From assembly GCF_014596475.1 (NCBI RefSeq), contig NZ_MECJ01000002.1, positions 704,530 to 768,529 of the forward strand: 64,000 nucleotides of DNA, read 5' to 3'. The translations under genes were made by a program, and so were the position numbers. The stretch is from Streptomyces sp. CBMA152 (GTDB taxonomy: Bacteria; Actinomycetota; Actinomycetes; Streptomycetales; Streptomycetaceae). Positions 36,077 through 43,626 of the stretch are shown in pieces. The notes below the pieces were generated by a model that was not told the origin of the DNA, did not search any database, and was given only the letters and a program-made list of their open reading frames with translations. How positions within the stretch are numbered: the first letter of the stretch is position 1; each line of letters opens with the position of its first letter.

Positions 36077-37357
36077 GTGACCGGCTCCAACGCCGTGGAA
36101 CGGGACCAGGTGCCGCGATTCGGTGGTGTGCCGGTGCACAAGCGGCTCCAGGACGCAGCCGGTGCGCTGGAGCGCGCCGTGATGGTCCGGCTGGTCGAGC
36201 GGCTCCCCGTATACGGAACGCTGCCGGCGGAGCACCTCGGCGGAGACATCGCCAAGCAGGTGACCCTCGGAATACGGAGCTTCGCTGCGGTCCTGTGCAC
36301 CGGGGAGATGCCCGGGCAGACCGAGGCGGCGGCCATCCGCGAGTCGTCGGCCCGGCGCGCCGACGAGGGCGTACCGCTGGAGGCCGTGGTCGGTGCCTAC
36401 CACCTCGGTGCGGAGGAGTGCGCTGCCCAGGTCTTCTCGGCGGCCGAACCGGGCGACTTGGCCGACGTACTGCTGGTGCAGCGCCAACTGCTCGCGTATC
36501 TGCGGCTGGTGAGCTGCGAGGTGGCCGCCGGGTACGTGCAGGAGCGGCAGACGGCGCTCAGCGACGAGCAGGTCGCGCTGCAGGCGCTGCTGTCGCGGCT
36601 GCTGGAGGGCGGCAGCCCCCAGGGCGCCGCGGACCGGGCCGGCGTTCAGCTGCCGGCCTGCTACCTGGTGCTGAGTATCGCGATGGGGCCGCACCCGGAC
36701 GAGCTGGTGCCCGGGGTGAACCACGCGGTCGCCGCCCGCCGCAAGCTCCGACGGCTGCGCAACGAAATCCAGCGCCAGACGACTGGCGTTCCGCTCTCCG
36801 TCCTGTCGGGCGAGGGCGGGCTGGTGCTCATCCCGTACGCGACTGCGCCGGCCGACTGCGGCCGGGCGGACCGGGCGCGGCCGTCAGATCTGGTCGAGCA
36901 GCTCGGCCGGATGTGCGGCGCCGAGCTGCTGGCCGCAGCGACGTTCGCGGCGCCCGAAGGGGTCGCGGAGGCCGCCCGGCTGGCCGGGGAGGTGCGCGCG
37001 GTGGCGCAGGCGTCCGGGCGGGGACCCGGGCTGTACCTGCTCGACGACGTGCTGCTGGAGTACCAGTTGAGCCGCCCGAGCCCGGCCAGGGCGGGGCTGG
37101 CCGCACTGCTCGACCCGCTGGACGACCGCCCGGAGCTGCTCGACACGCTGCGCGCCTTCCTGGCACGGGGATTCGACCGGCGCCAGGCCGCCGCCCGACT
37201 CCAGGTGCACCCGAACACGGTCGACTACCGGCTGCGCAAGGCCACCGAACTCACCGGTCTGGACGCCTCCCGGGGCGCCGACACCCTGACCCTGCGCGCC
37301 GCCCTGGCCGCCCACGACGCTGTACGCCAGGCCGAGCCGGCAGCCAACGGTTCGTGA
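36077..37357 (+). CDS. PucR-family transcriptional regulator
   Basis: A 426-residue regulator. The N-terminal half is a helical sensor-like domain (VERLPVYGTLPAEHLGGDIA, EGVPLEAVVGAYHLGAEECA). A middle domain of mixed alpha/beta follows, and the C-terminal PucR helix-turn-helix reads AFLARGFDRRQAAARLQVHP then NTVDYRLRKATELTG. GTG at 36077 follows GAGGTGG; upstream in-frame ATGs lack a site. It is divergent from the secreted lipase gene, so it may activate lipase expression. The ligand is unknown. Confidence 0.88.
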   Translation: MTGSNAVERDQVPRFGGVPVHKRLQDAAGALERAVMVRLVERLPVYGTLPAEHLGGDIAKQVTLGIRSFAAVLCTGEMPGQTEAAAIRESSARRADEGVPLEAVVGAYHLGAEECAAQVFSAAEPGDLADVLLVQRQLLAYLRLVSCEVAAGYVQERQTALSDEQVALQALLSRLLEGGSPQGAADRAGVQLPACYLVLSIAMGPHPDELVPGVNHAVAARRKLRRLRNEIQRQTTGVPLSVLSGEGGLVLIPYATAPADCGRADRARPSDLVEQLGRMCGAELLAAATFAAPEGVAEAARLAGEVRAVAQASGRGPGLYLLDDVLLEYQLSRPSPARAGLAALLDPLDDRPELLDTLRAFLARGFDRRQAAARLQVHPNTVDYRLRKATELTGLDASRGADTLTLRAALAAHDAVRQAEPAANGS

Positions 37358-37624
37358 CGCCCAAGCCGCGGAACTGGTGGTCGACCCGGACGTGGACCTC
37401 CGACAGCGGCCCGCAGGCGTGTCGCGTGGCATCACGTGCCGGGCAGAAACGAATCGCCTGGGCTGGCTCTCTTGGCGAGGGACTATGTCTGATGATCTGG
37501 AGTGGGGGCGGTCGGGTTCATCCGCTGCTGGCCGATCGGTTCAGTCCGTACGCCTTCGATCTGGCGGGCGTCGTTGGTCTGATGGCCCGTTCAGCGCGGC
37601 CTTATGGCGCGGACGGTCCGCGCG

Positions 37625-37862
37625 GGCCCTTCGAGCAACAGACGCGGGTGATCAGGGACAGCTCAGGGCTACCGCGATCGCGCTGAGCACCGTGGTAGCA
37701 GCGGTGTCCGGCGTCCGTACCGCACGGTCAGTGCTTCCACCTGCTCGGTGAGCGTCACCCCGCGCATCCGGGATCGTGGGCCTCTGTGAGGCCTGCACTC
37801 TTGTACGAGGCTGCGAAGGCGAATTCGTCGCAGCTCAGGTGTCAGCGTAGGTATTGCCACCC
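37625..37862 (-). pseudogene. ISL3-family transposase fragment
   Basis: The minus strand reads VTLTEQVEALTVRYGRRTPL, matching the ISL3 pattern F-x-E-Q-V-x-x-L-x-x-R-Y-x-R-R-T-P-x-L near the N-terminal zinc ribbon. One base later in another frame it continues TVLSAIAVALS, as expected for the next helix. Most of the transposase is absent. The 270 bases between the PucR stop and this fragment, and the 270 after it, hold no gene I can support. Confidence 0.55.
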
Positions 37863-38129
37863 TAGTCGAGCTCGGGGGAGAGGGTCGCGTTCTGGTTGCG
37901 CCTGCAGGCGTCGGGTAGATGACCTCTTACGGACGGCGAGCCCCGGAGTGCGTGTCCGGTGGGGCAGGCTGACGCACGGATCGCAGCGCACCGCCTGCCC
38001 CAGCCACCTGGTGCGAGGGGTTGAGCGTCCGGCCAAGCGGGACTCAGCCCCCCGCTGGAGGGCACAATGACCAGGTGTTCGGGGCCATGCGGCTCGCGCG
38101 CAGGCCTGGCAGGAGAACCGGGGTCGCTG

Positions 38130-38291
38130 CTACCAGCGGTACCAGCGGGCGCTTCCGCCGCGGGGGCGGGCGACGAACCCGATGAGCCAGAGCACCAGGA
38201 CCACAATGGCGATCCACCACAGGGCCTTGAGTGCGAACCCGGCACCGAACAGGATCAGAGCGAGCAGCAGAACGAGGAGCAGGGGAACCAT
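38130..38291 (-). CDS. Small hydrophobic membrane protein
   Basis: A 53-residue gene below the usual length cut-off. The translation is MVPLLLVLLLALILFGAGFA, then LKALWWIAIVVLVLWLIGFV and ARPRGGSARWYRW. It has two hydrophobic segments and a basic aromatic tail, like the small hydrophobic proteins common in Streptomyces. A GGAGGT ribosome site precedes ATG 38291. It lies just downstream of the ANTAR gene (45 bases) in the same direction and may share its transcript. Function unknown; envelope stress is often suggested for such peptides. Confidence 0.75.
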   Translation of the reverse strand: MVPLLLVLLLALILFGAGFALKALWWIAIVVLVLWLIGFVARPRGGSARWYRW

Positions 38292-38336
38292 CGTTATCAA
38301 CCTCCAGTACGCCGTGTGCTCCGGCCGGGGGGCGGC

Positions 38337-38699
38337 TTACTCTGCTATGGCCTCCGCGGTGTCCGGTGCAGTGGCGGGCGCGTTCAGTGTGCCGGTTGGG
38401 ATGTCCGGTTTGGTCCGGAACGGGACGAGGGCTGCTGCGAGTTGCTGCTGGAGCGGCTCGGGCAGGGACTCGCCGTTGATGGAGCCGAGGACGTACTCGG
38501 CGACTTGGCGCAGTTTGCTGTTGGAGTGCTGGGACACGGTGACCAGTACGTCCCACGCGTCCTGGCGGCTCAGGCTGAAGGTGGCCATCAGTGCGCCGCG
38601 GGCCAGGTCGATGACCGGGCGGGTCTGAATGGCCCGGCGCAACTGCTCGACTTCGCGGTGCAGGGCCTCGGTGTTCTCGGCAGGGACGCTCTCGTTCAC
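38337..38699 (-). CDS. ANTAR-domain RNA-binding regulator
   Basis: A 120-residue protein. The N-terminal half forms the ANTAR three-helix unit: REVEQLRRAIQTRPVIDLAR, GALMATFSLSRQDAWDVLVT and VSQHSNSKLRQVAEYVLG. ANTAR domains bind paired hexaloop hairpins in mRNA leaders to prevent termination. The C-terminal ~50 residues are less structured. GTG at 38699 overlaps the stop of the upstream STAS gene (GTGA), so the two are translationally coupled and probably work in one signalling pathway. No GAF sensor domain is attached, so the STAS partner may supply the input. Confidence 0.85.
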   Translation of the reverse strand: MNESVPAENTEALHREVEQLRRAIQTRPVIDLARGALMATFSLSRQDAWDVLVTVSQHSNSKLRQVAEYVLGSINGESLPEPLQQQLAAALVPFRTKPDIPTGTLNAPATAPDTAEAIAE

Positions 38700-39112
38700 G
38701 CCGAGAACACCGAGGCCCGGTCAGGGCGATGGCCGGGGCGAGTGGGGCCGGCCGTGGCGAACAGAGGCTGCGTGCGGGTTGCTGTGAGCAGTCTTGCCAC
38801 CTGCGGGCCCGCGCCCCGGATGCCGATGGTCTTGCTCTGGGCCAGGGCGCGGTGGCGGATACGCAGCAGCGCGTTGAGCCCGGAGCAGTCGCAGAAGCCA
38901 ACGCCCCGCAGATCGACGGTCAGGCCGTCCGTCGAGCGGTCGAGTGCTTCGCGCATAGCGCAGTAGAGGGCCTGCGCACTGTCGAGGTCGAGGTCGCCCG
39001 CGACCAGGACCACGCCGGATCCGCCGACAGGATGCACCAGCAGGTCCACGGGCGCGCCCGTCAGGGCGTCCGTGGCCTGCGGAAACTGCGGGAACGACTC
39101 TGGATCTTTCAT
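38696..39112 (-). CDS. STAS-domain anti-anti-sigma-like protein
   Basis: A 138-residue STAS protein of the SpoIIAA/BldG type. The core is GSGVVLVAGDLDLDSAQALY, then LTVDLRGVGFCDCSGLNALL, where D-C-S-G replaces the usual D-S-x-G around the phosphorylated Ser. Then RHRALAQSKTIGIRGAGPQV follows. These proteins bind anti-sigma kinases or act in partner-switching. ATG at 39112 follows GGAG. Its stop overlaps the ANTAR gene start by four bases. The C-terminal ~15 residues look irregular. No kinase gene is adjacent. Confidence 0.88.
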   Translation of the reverse strand: MKDPESFPQFPQATDALTGAPVDLLVHPVGGSGVVLVAGDLDLDSAQALYCAMREALDRSTDGLTVDLRGVGFCDCSGLNALLRIRHRALAQSKTIGIRGAGPQVARLLTATRTQPLFATAGPTRPGHRPDRASVFSA

Positions 39113-39210
39113 GGCAGGCTCCCCATGAGGACTCCACCCGACTCCGTCCCTCCGAATCTCCCCTCCCCACCCTCACCTGTCAAGAGTTACCGGAAACTTA
39201 TTTCGCCCTT

Positions 39211-39239
39211 TTGATTGCGTGAATCCATCGTCCTATGAT
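39211..39239 (+). promoter_or_regulatory. Housekeeping promoter giving a probable leaderless mRNA
   Basis: TTGATT (39211-39216) and TATGAT (39234-39239) are spaced exactly 17 bases apart. The ATG of the next gene at 39246 is the seventh base after the -10, so transcription would start on the start codon. Confidence 0.72.
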
Positions 39240-39245
39240 GGAGGG

Positions 39246-39557
39246 ATGGGTGGAGTACCTGAGGCGCACAGCAGCTGGACCTTCCTCACCAACCACGCCC
39301 GCGTACTCGCGGCGATCGCCAAGGACCGCACCGTGCGCATACGCGACATCGCCGCGCACTGCAGACTGACCGAGCGATCCGTCCAGAACATCATTTCCGA
39401 CCTGGAACGCGGCGGCTACCTCACCCACACCCGCGAAGGCCGCTCCAACATCTACCGCGTCGCGCCCGACACACCGCTGCGCCACCCGGCCGACCAACAG
39501 GCCACCGTCGCCGACCTCCTCTCCCTGCTCGCCCAGCACGACACCAGGCACTCCTAG
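39246..39557 (+). CDS. Winged-helix DNA-binding protein (ArsR/MarR-like)
   Basis: A 103-residue single-domain regulator with a clear winged helix: LTNHARVLAAIAKDRTVRIR, DIAAHCRLTERSVQNIISDL and the wing ERGGYLTHTREGRSNIYRVA. There is no metal-binding Cys motif, so arsenic or metal sensing is unlikely. ATG at 39246 coincides with the predicted transcription start from the promoter at 39211-39239; an in-frame GTG at 39219 lies inside that promoter and is rejected. It is divergent from the STAS-ANTAR pair, which it may control. Confidence 0.82.
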   Translation: MGGVPEAHSSWTFLTNHARVLAAIAKDRTVRIRDIAAHCRLTERSVQNIISDLERGGYLTHTREGRSNIYRVAPDTPLRHPADQQATVADLLSLLAQHDTRHS

Positions 39558-39638
39558 TGTTGTGACCGGGTTGGTTCACCGTGATCGGTAGGCGGCTTGT
39601 GGGTCGAGTGCACGCGGTACGGCTGGTATTACTGGGGT

Positions 39639-40016
39639 ATGCAGGAAGAGACCGCACGTTCCGCGATCGACATGTTCATCTCCGCGTTCAACGCCTCGGA
39701 CGACAGTTATGTGACTGCCCTGCTCTCCCAGGCCCTGACCTCCGACGTGGTCTTCTGGGGGCCGTTGGGTCGCAGCGAAGGAATCGGGGCGGTCGAGCGG
39801 TTCGTGCTGGACATCCGGCGCCACCCGGCGGGGACCGGCACGATGGTGCGCTGCTCGGCGGTGGACATGCCTGACGAATGGGCCCGGTACCAGTGGGTCT
39901 TCACCACGCCTGATGGAGGTCCCCGCCTGGCGGGAACGGACGTCGTCCATCTGCGACGGAGCCTCATCGACCAGGTCATCGTCTTCGCGGGGGAGATCGA
40001 GCCGTCCGCCTCCTGA
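39639..40016 (+). CDS. SnoaL/NTF2-like protein
   Basis: A 125-residue protein with the NTF2/SnoaL cone-fold pattern: SAIDMFISAFNASDDSYVTA, LTSDVVFWGPLGRSEGIGAV and the beta strands YQWVFTTPDGGPRLAGTDVV. The family includes cyclases, isomerases and ligand-binding proteins; none can be chosen here. ATG at 39639 begins the conserved region; only GGGG lies just ahead, so initiation may be weak. It follows the winged-helix gene by 81 bases in the same direction. Confidence 0.75.
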   Translation: MQEETARSAIDMFISAFNASDDSYVTALLSQALTSDVVFWGPLGRSEGIGAVERFVLDIRRHPAGTGTMVRCSAVDMPDEWARYQWVFTTPDGGPRLAGTDVVHLRRSLIDQVIVFAGEIEPSAS

Positions 40017-40204
40017 GTCGTCCTGCTGTCGCTGTCCTTCTCCTGGACTTGCCCCGTCGGCGTTCGGGAGCTGCGGTTCGCGGTTGGTCAGGCCCGCGGT
40101 GTTGAGGGGGCGTCCGCCCCAGCGGATGCCCTTTTCGCTGCGGGTGCGGGCGCGTTCCTTGCGTTGGGCGGCGAGTACGTGCCCAACCCGGCCGTGAGGT
40201 CGAG

Positions 40205-40747
40205 GTGTTCGCGCTGCGTGCGGACGAGGAGCCCGAGTCCTTGGCGCGGCTGGCGGCAGCCGTTGCCGCCGCGAGGCAGATCACCTGGCTCACGGTACCT
40301 ACGCTGCGCCCGGGCACCGTCGAAGCCGTCGTCGACGCCGCCGGACTGGAGTTGCTCCACCGGTCCGAGTGGTTCATGACGACCGATCTGGCCGAGCACC
40401 CGCAGCACGTGCCCGCCGCGCCGTACGAGCGCGAGGTCCGCACGGAGGGAGCAGTCACGGTCGTCTCCCTCTATGACTCCTCCGGAGAGGTGGCGGCGCG
40501 TGGCACCATCGCCGTGGTCGGCGCCGATGCGGTCGCCGATCGCATCGAGACGGACGCGGCGCACCGGCGACGCGGCCTGGGCCGCGCCATGATGAGCGCT
40601 CTGGCGGAGGCCGCCGTGGCCCAGGGCGCCCGCACCGGTCTTCTCATCGCCAGTGAGGAAGGCCAGCGCCTCTACTCCTCCCTCGGCTGGCGCCACGAAG
40701 CCGACGTCCTGATCGCCCGGCGGCCGGTGGTTCCCTCCAACCGGTAG
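40205..40747 (+). CDS. GNAT acetyltransferase, probably 5'-frameshifted
   Basis: The frame covers 180 residues. The C-terminal half is a GNAT core: GTIAVVGADAVADRIETDAA, the acetyl-CoA loop HRRRGLGRAMMSAL, and IASEEGQRLYSSLGWRHEAD. The annotated GTG at 40205 is unlikely to be the real start. Upstream, another frame (from about 40101) reads DALFAAGAGAFLALGGEYVP and joins in register as NPAVEVEVFALRADEEP if one G is added after 40196. So the true gene is longer and carries a single-base deletion here, biological or from sequencing. The true start was not identified. Confidence 0.65.
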   Translation: MFALRADEEPESLARLAAAVAAARQITWLTVPTLRPGTVEAVVDAAGLELLHRSEWFMTTDLAEHPQHVPAAPYEREVRTEGAVTVVSLYDSSGEVAARGTIAVVGADAVADRIETDAAHRRRGLGRAMMSALAEAAVAQGARTGLLIASEEGQRLYSSLGWRHEADVLIARRPVVPSNR

Positions 40748-40878
40748 GACTGGTTCACGCTGGCTGATCCGCCCATACGCACGGCGCACTCCTGCGGATC
40801 CCACCGCCAAGATGCCCGGTTTTGCTGCAATTCCGTTCCGGCTGTATTCCGGTTGGCAGCCAATCTCGTCTGCCCCGT

Positions 40879-41355
40879 TCAGAGACCATCCGCAGGAAGG
40901 CGAAGCGCGCTGTCACACGGGCCGGGCGGGATGTGAAGGGTGGCGGTGTCGTAGTAGCCGAAGCGGAGCACGGTGTCCCTACGGTGCGGGCTGAGCGCGG
41001 CGACGTCGTCGGGGTTCACCTCCCGGCCTTCGGCGGACATCTGGCGAAGTGCGTCGGTCATGTCGACGGTGGCGGAGAAGATGATGCTGTTGGCCATCAG
41101 ATCGAGGAACTTGACGGCCTTCTCCTGCAGTTCGGGATCGCGGGAGCGCAGGTAGCTGTCTCCGTCGAAGTGCAGTGTGTGGCCGTCTCGGGTTTGAAGG
41201 CCGGTGGCGGACTCCATGAGTATGTTGATCAGTGTGTCTTGGGCGGTGCCGACGCCTGGGGCGGCACTGGTTTCCATCAGCCGCTGGGTGTGGCGGAGAG
41301 GAGTTGTTCCGAACGTCCGGTCCCAGCGGACCACGGCTGGCAGACTCCGTCGCAT
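40879..41355 (-). pseudogene. Tn3-family transposase C-terminal remnant
   Basis: The minus frame reads QEKAVKFLDLMANSIIFSAT, VDMTDALRQMSAEGREVNPD and DVAALSPHRRDTVLRFGYYD. The order of a helix with N-x-x-I, then L-x-x-E-G, P-x-x-x-A-x-L-S-P and I-x-R-F-G-x-Y is typical of the end of Tn3-like transposases. Only about 90 residues fit; the rest of the 158-residue frame is not recognisable. Terminal inverted repeats were not found. Confidence 0.5.
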
Positions 41356-41545
41356 GCGCCGATTCCTGCCGTATCTCTACGCCGTCATGATGGTTGGCTT
41401 CTGCGTCCTGCTGGCCTGGGACGCCTTCCGAGGGGCCGACTTGTGGCGGATCGTCCTCGACGTCGCCCTCGTTGGCGTAGCTGCCATCGTCTATAAGTGG
41501 GAGAAGGAGCGCCAGGACAAGATGCCGGACACCACGACCGGATAG
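41354..41545 (+). CDS. Small membrane protein, hypothetical
   Basis: A 63-residue protein with two hydrophobic segments (FLPYLYAVMMVGFCVLLAWD, IVLDVALVGVAAIVYKW) and a charged C-terminus (EKERQDKMPDTTTG). ATG at 41354 starts the hydrophobic part; the frame is open further upstream but only as a shadow. No ribosome site is visible. No family recognised. It starts on the opposite strand at the edge of the Tn3 remnant. Confidence 0.5.
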   Translation: MRRFLPYLYAVMMVGFCVLLAWDAFRGADLWRIVLDVALVGVAAIVYKWEKERQDKMPDTTTG

Positions 41546-42636
41546 CGGTGTGGTGTACGACGGCGGCTTTGGCTGGTCGGGACCGCGACAAGGTCGTCCG
41601 GGCTGGGATGGCTGTGAGTCCCCTTTGCGGTTCGGCATGGCGCATTGCGTTCCGCCCAAGCACCGTTGCTCGCTCAGCCACTCTCGGGCAGTGCTGGCGG
41701 AGGAGCCCGCACAGGCGGGCATGAGCAACGCCCTCGATCACATGAGCTGCCTCAACAACCCACATGATCCAGGACGCTCATGCCCGCCCGCCTGTCGCCG
41801 AGACGTCTTCACTACGTGACGCCTGTCTCTCATCGGTGGTTCTGATGTTCTCGTCTCGCATGTCGCAAGGCAAGGTCTGGGGGCGGTTGTGGACACCGCG
41901 GTGGGTGGAGCGGGCCAATAGTTCGTGGCGGACGGCGGCCATTCAGGCTTTCGCAAGAATCCGTAGAAGGCGCTGTTGGGTGGCCCGCCAGCGAGGGAGC
42001 GTGGATTCGCAAGGGGTTGAACGGGCTACCGCGGCCTGGTAATCGGCGGTCCGTGGCGTGCGGGCATCGGCGGTGTCCTCGCACTGGCGGAGTACCGGGT
42101 GGACGGGAGCATGGCGGAGTGGGACGGCTTGCGTCGCGCGGTGACGGGAGACGGGCCAGGCGACGGCCGAACAGCTGAACCTGAAACCCCGTCAAGCCTC
42201 CCTGGCGAGCTGATCAGCACCTCCGAGCAACGGGGGACCTCATGGGCCGTTCTGGTACTGGGGCAGCTGACGGGTGATCAAGCCGGACGAGCATGGCTGT
42301 GTACCGGCGGGCTCATGCCTGATCGACTCCAAACCAGGGCCTCCCACCTGCGGATTGAGGTTGAAAACATCCTCCGTTGCGGCCGGAGCCGGTTGAGCCA
42401 TGGTGCCCGAGGGCGGGCGGCGTCGAGGGCCCGCCGCAAACCACGCTGGCCCAACCCTCGACGCCCCCGCGCCGTGGGAGGCGAGGTGCCACTCTGGTTG
42501 TACTGTGCCGGTCCCACTACACCCCTGGATGTAGAGGCGAGTTCAACCCAGCACCGGACGACGGCGGCCGCCAGAACTCGTAGCGTCGTGTCCCGCAGGC
42601 GCGTCCGGCGCCTCAACGGAGCGGAGGGATCGACAT
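41546..42636 (+). other. Decayed intergenic region, no supported gene
   Basis: About 1.1 kb without a convincing gene. An inverted repeat, GGCGGGCATGAGC (41714-41726) and GCTCATGCCCGCC (41776-41788), spans 75 bases and could be an IS end or a hairpin. A second, GGCGTCGAGGG (42419-42429) with CCCTCGACGCC (42455-42465), could be a terminator. Open frames on both strands are Arg/Pro-rich with no motif. The region looks like debris between a Tn3 remnant and the small secreted-protein gene. Confidence 0.45.
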
Positions 42637-42981
42637 ATGACGCGTGCGATGCACAACGGCGCCCGAGTTCTGGCCGCCATCGCGCTGGCGGCCGCAGGTA
42701 CAGGGGTGGGTGTCCTCGCTGCCTCCCCGGCATCGGCTTCCAGCGCCACTGCCGCGAGTTCGTGGGGAGGGAAGTGCCATCCTTGGCATGACCGGAACTC
42801 CGGCGGTGGGTGGTGCGACGGGAACGGCCCCACCAAGCGATACCACGCCTACGGCCTGTGCAACGACGGCTACTCCAGCTACGGCGTCGAGCGCTGGGCC
42901 GGAGACCGAAGGGGCTCCTACGTGTACTGTGCGGGGCACGGGGGCCTCAGCGGTACCTGGGGTCTTGCGAAGAACTGGTAG
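42637..42981 (+). CDS. Small secreted cysteine-containing protein
   Basis: A 114-residue exported protein. The signal peptide is GARVLAAIALAAAGTGVGVL with a likely cut after ASA (PASASSATA). The mature part of about 75 residues is rich in Gly, Trp and Tyr and has four cysteines (GGKCHPWHDRNSGGGWCDGN, YHAYGLCNDGYSSYGVERWA, SYVYCAGHGG), enough for two disulfides. No family is recognised. ATG at 42637 follows GGAGGG. Size and Cys pattern are compatible with a small secreted effector or inhibitor, but nothing shows which. Confidence 0.72.
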   Translation: MTRAMHNGARVLAAIALAAAGTGVGVLAASPASASSATAASSWGGKCHPWHDRNSGGGWCDGNGPTKRYHAYGLCNDGYSSYGVERWAGDRRGSYVYCAGHGGLSGTWGLAKNW

Positions 42982-43062
42982 GAACACCGCTGCCGCGGGA
43001 GGTCACCTGGTTCCATGGTGGCTACCAGGACAACATCGTTGACCGTCTCGCTGTGGCGCTGA

Positions 43063-43458
43063 CGGCCTTGCGCTGCTCCTGAGGCCGAGGATGCTGCGAG
43101 CGCTGTCCGCAGCATCCTGGAGGCCATGGAGCAGGTCGGCCGGGCTCACGATTTCTGTGGCAAGGGTATGGGGCTCTGTATCAGCAACCGCTCGGCGGAC
43201 AGGGACGAGCAGTACGAGGGCTGCCTCAGCTTCTTCGGTGTCCGCGGACTGGTTCCTCGCCCTCTGGAGATCACTGTCGACAGCACCGAGCTGGACGGCA
43301 GTGTGCAGAGCGCGGTGTACCGGCTCGGCGTCGCGCGGCTGATCCATCACGAGGTCGACCACCTCGACGGCCTGCTCTGCACCCGCCGGATGCGGCCCGG
43401 AGTCTCGCCGATCCCCGTGGACGAGTACCGGCAGACCGGCCGGGCCTGGACCTACTAG
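43063..43458 (+). pseudogene. Peptide deformylase gene with internal deletion
   Basis: The plus frame reads EQVGRAHDFCGKGMGLC, then ISNRSADRDEQYEGCLSFFG and RLIHHEVDHLDGLL. Motif 2 (EGCLS) and motif 3 (HEVDH, here H-E-x-D-H) of peptide deformylase are present with their metal ligands. Motif 1 (G-x-G-x-A-A-P-Q) is cut after GKGMGL, and about 30 residues up to the catalytic strand are missing. There is no proper start: a stop at 43060 closes the frame upstream. The gene is a secondary deformylase remnant; the reading frame across the deletion was kept. Confidence 0.72.
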
Positions 43459-43626
43459 CTAGCGCGACCGTCGTGCTGGGCGCAGGAGTTGCGCATGGCG
43501 CGAGCATGGGTGCCGGCGCCGCCATCGGGAAACGGCGGTGGAGATCACCGCCACGACCAGGGCGAGGCGGGCGAGGCACTTCACGCACAGGGTGCGCGGT
43601 GTTGCGTCGTAATTAGGCATGGCCGG

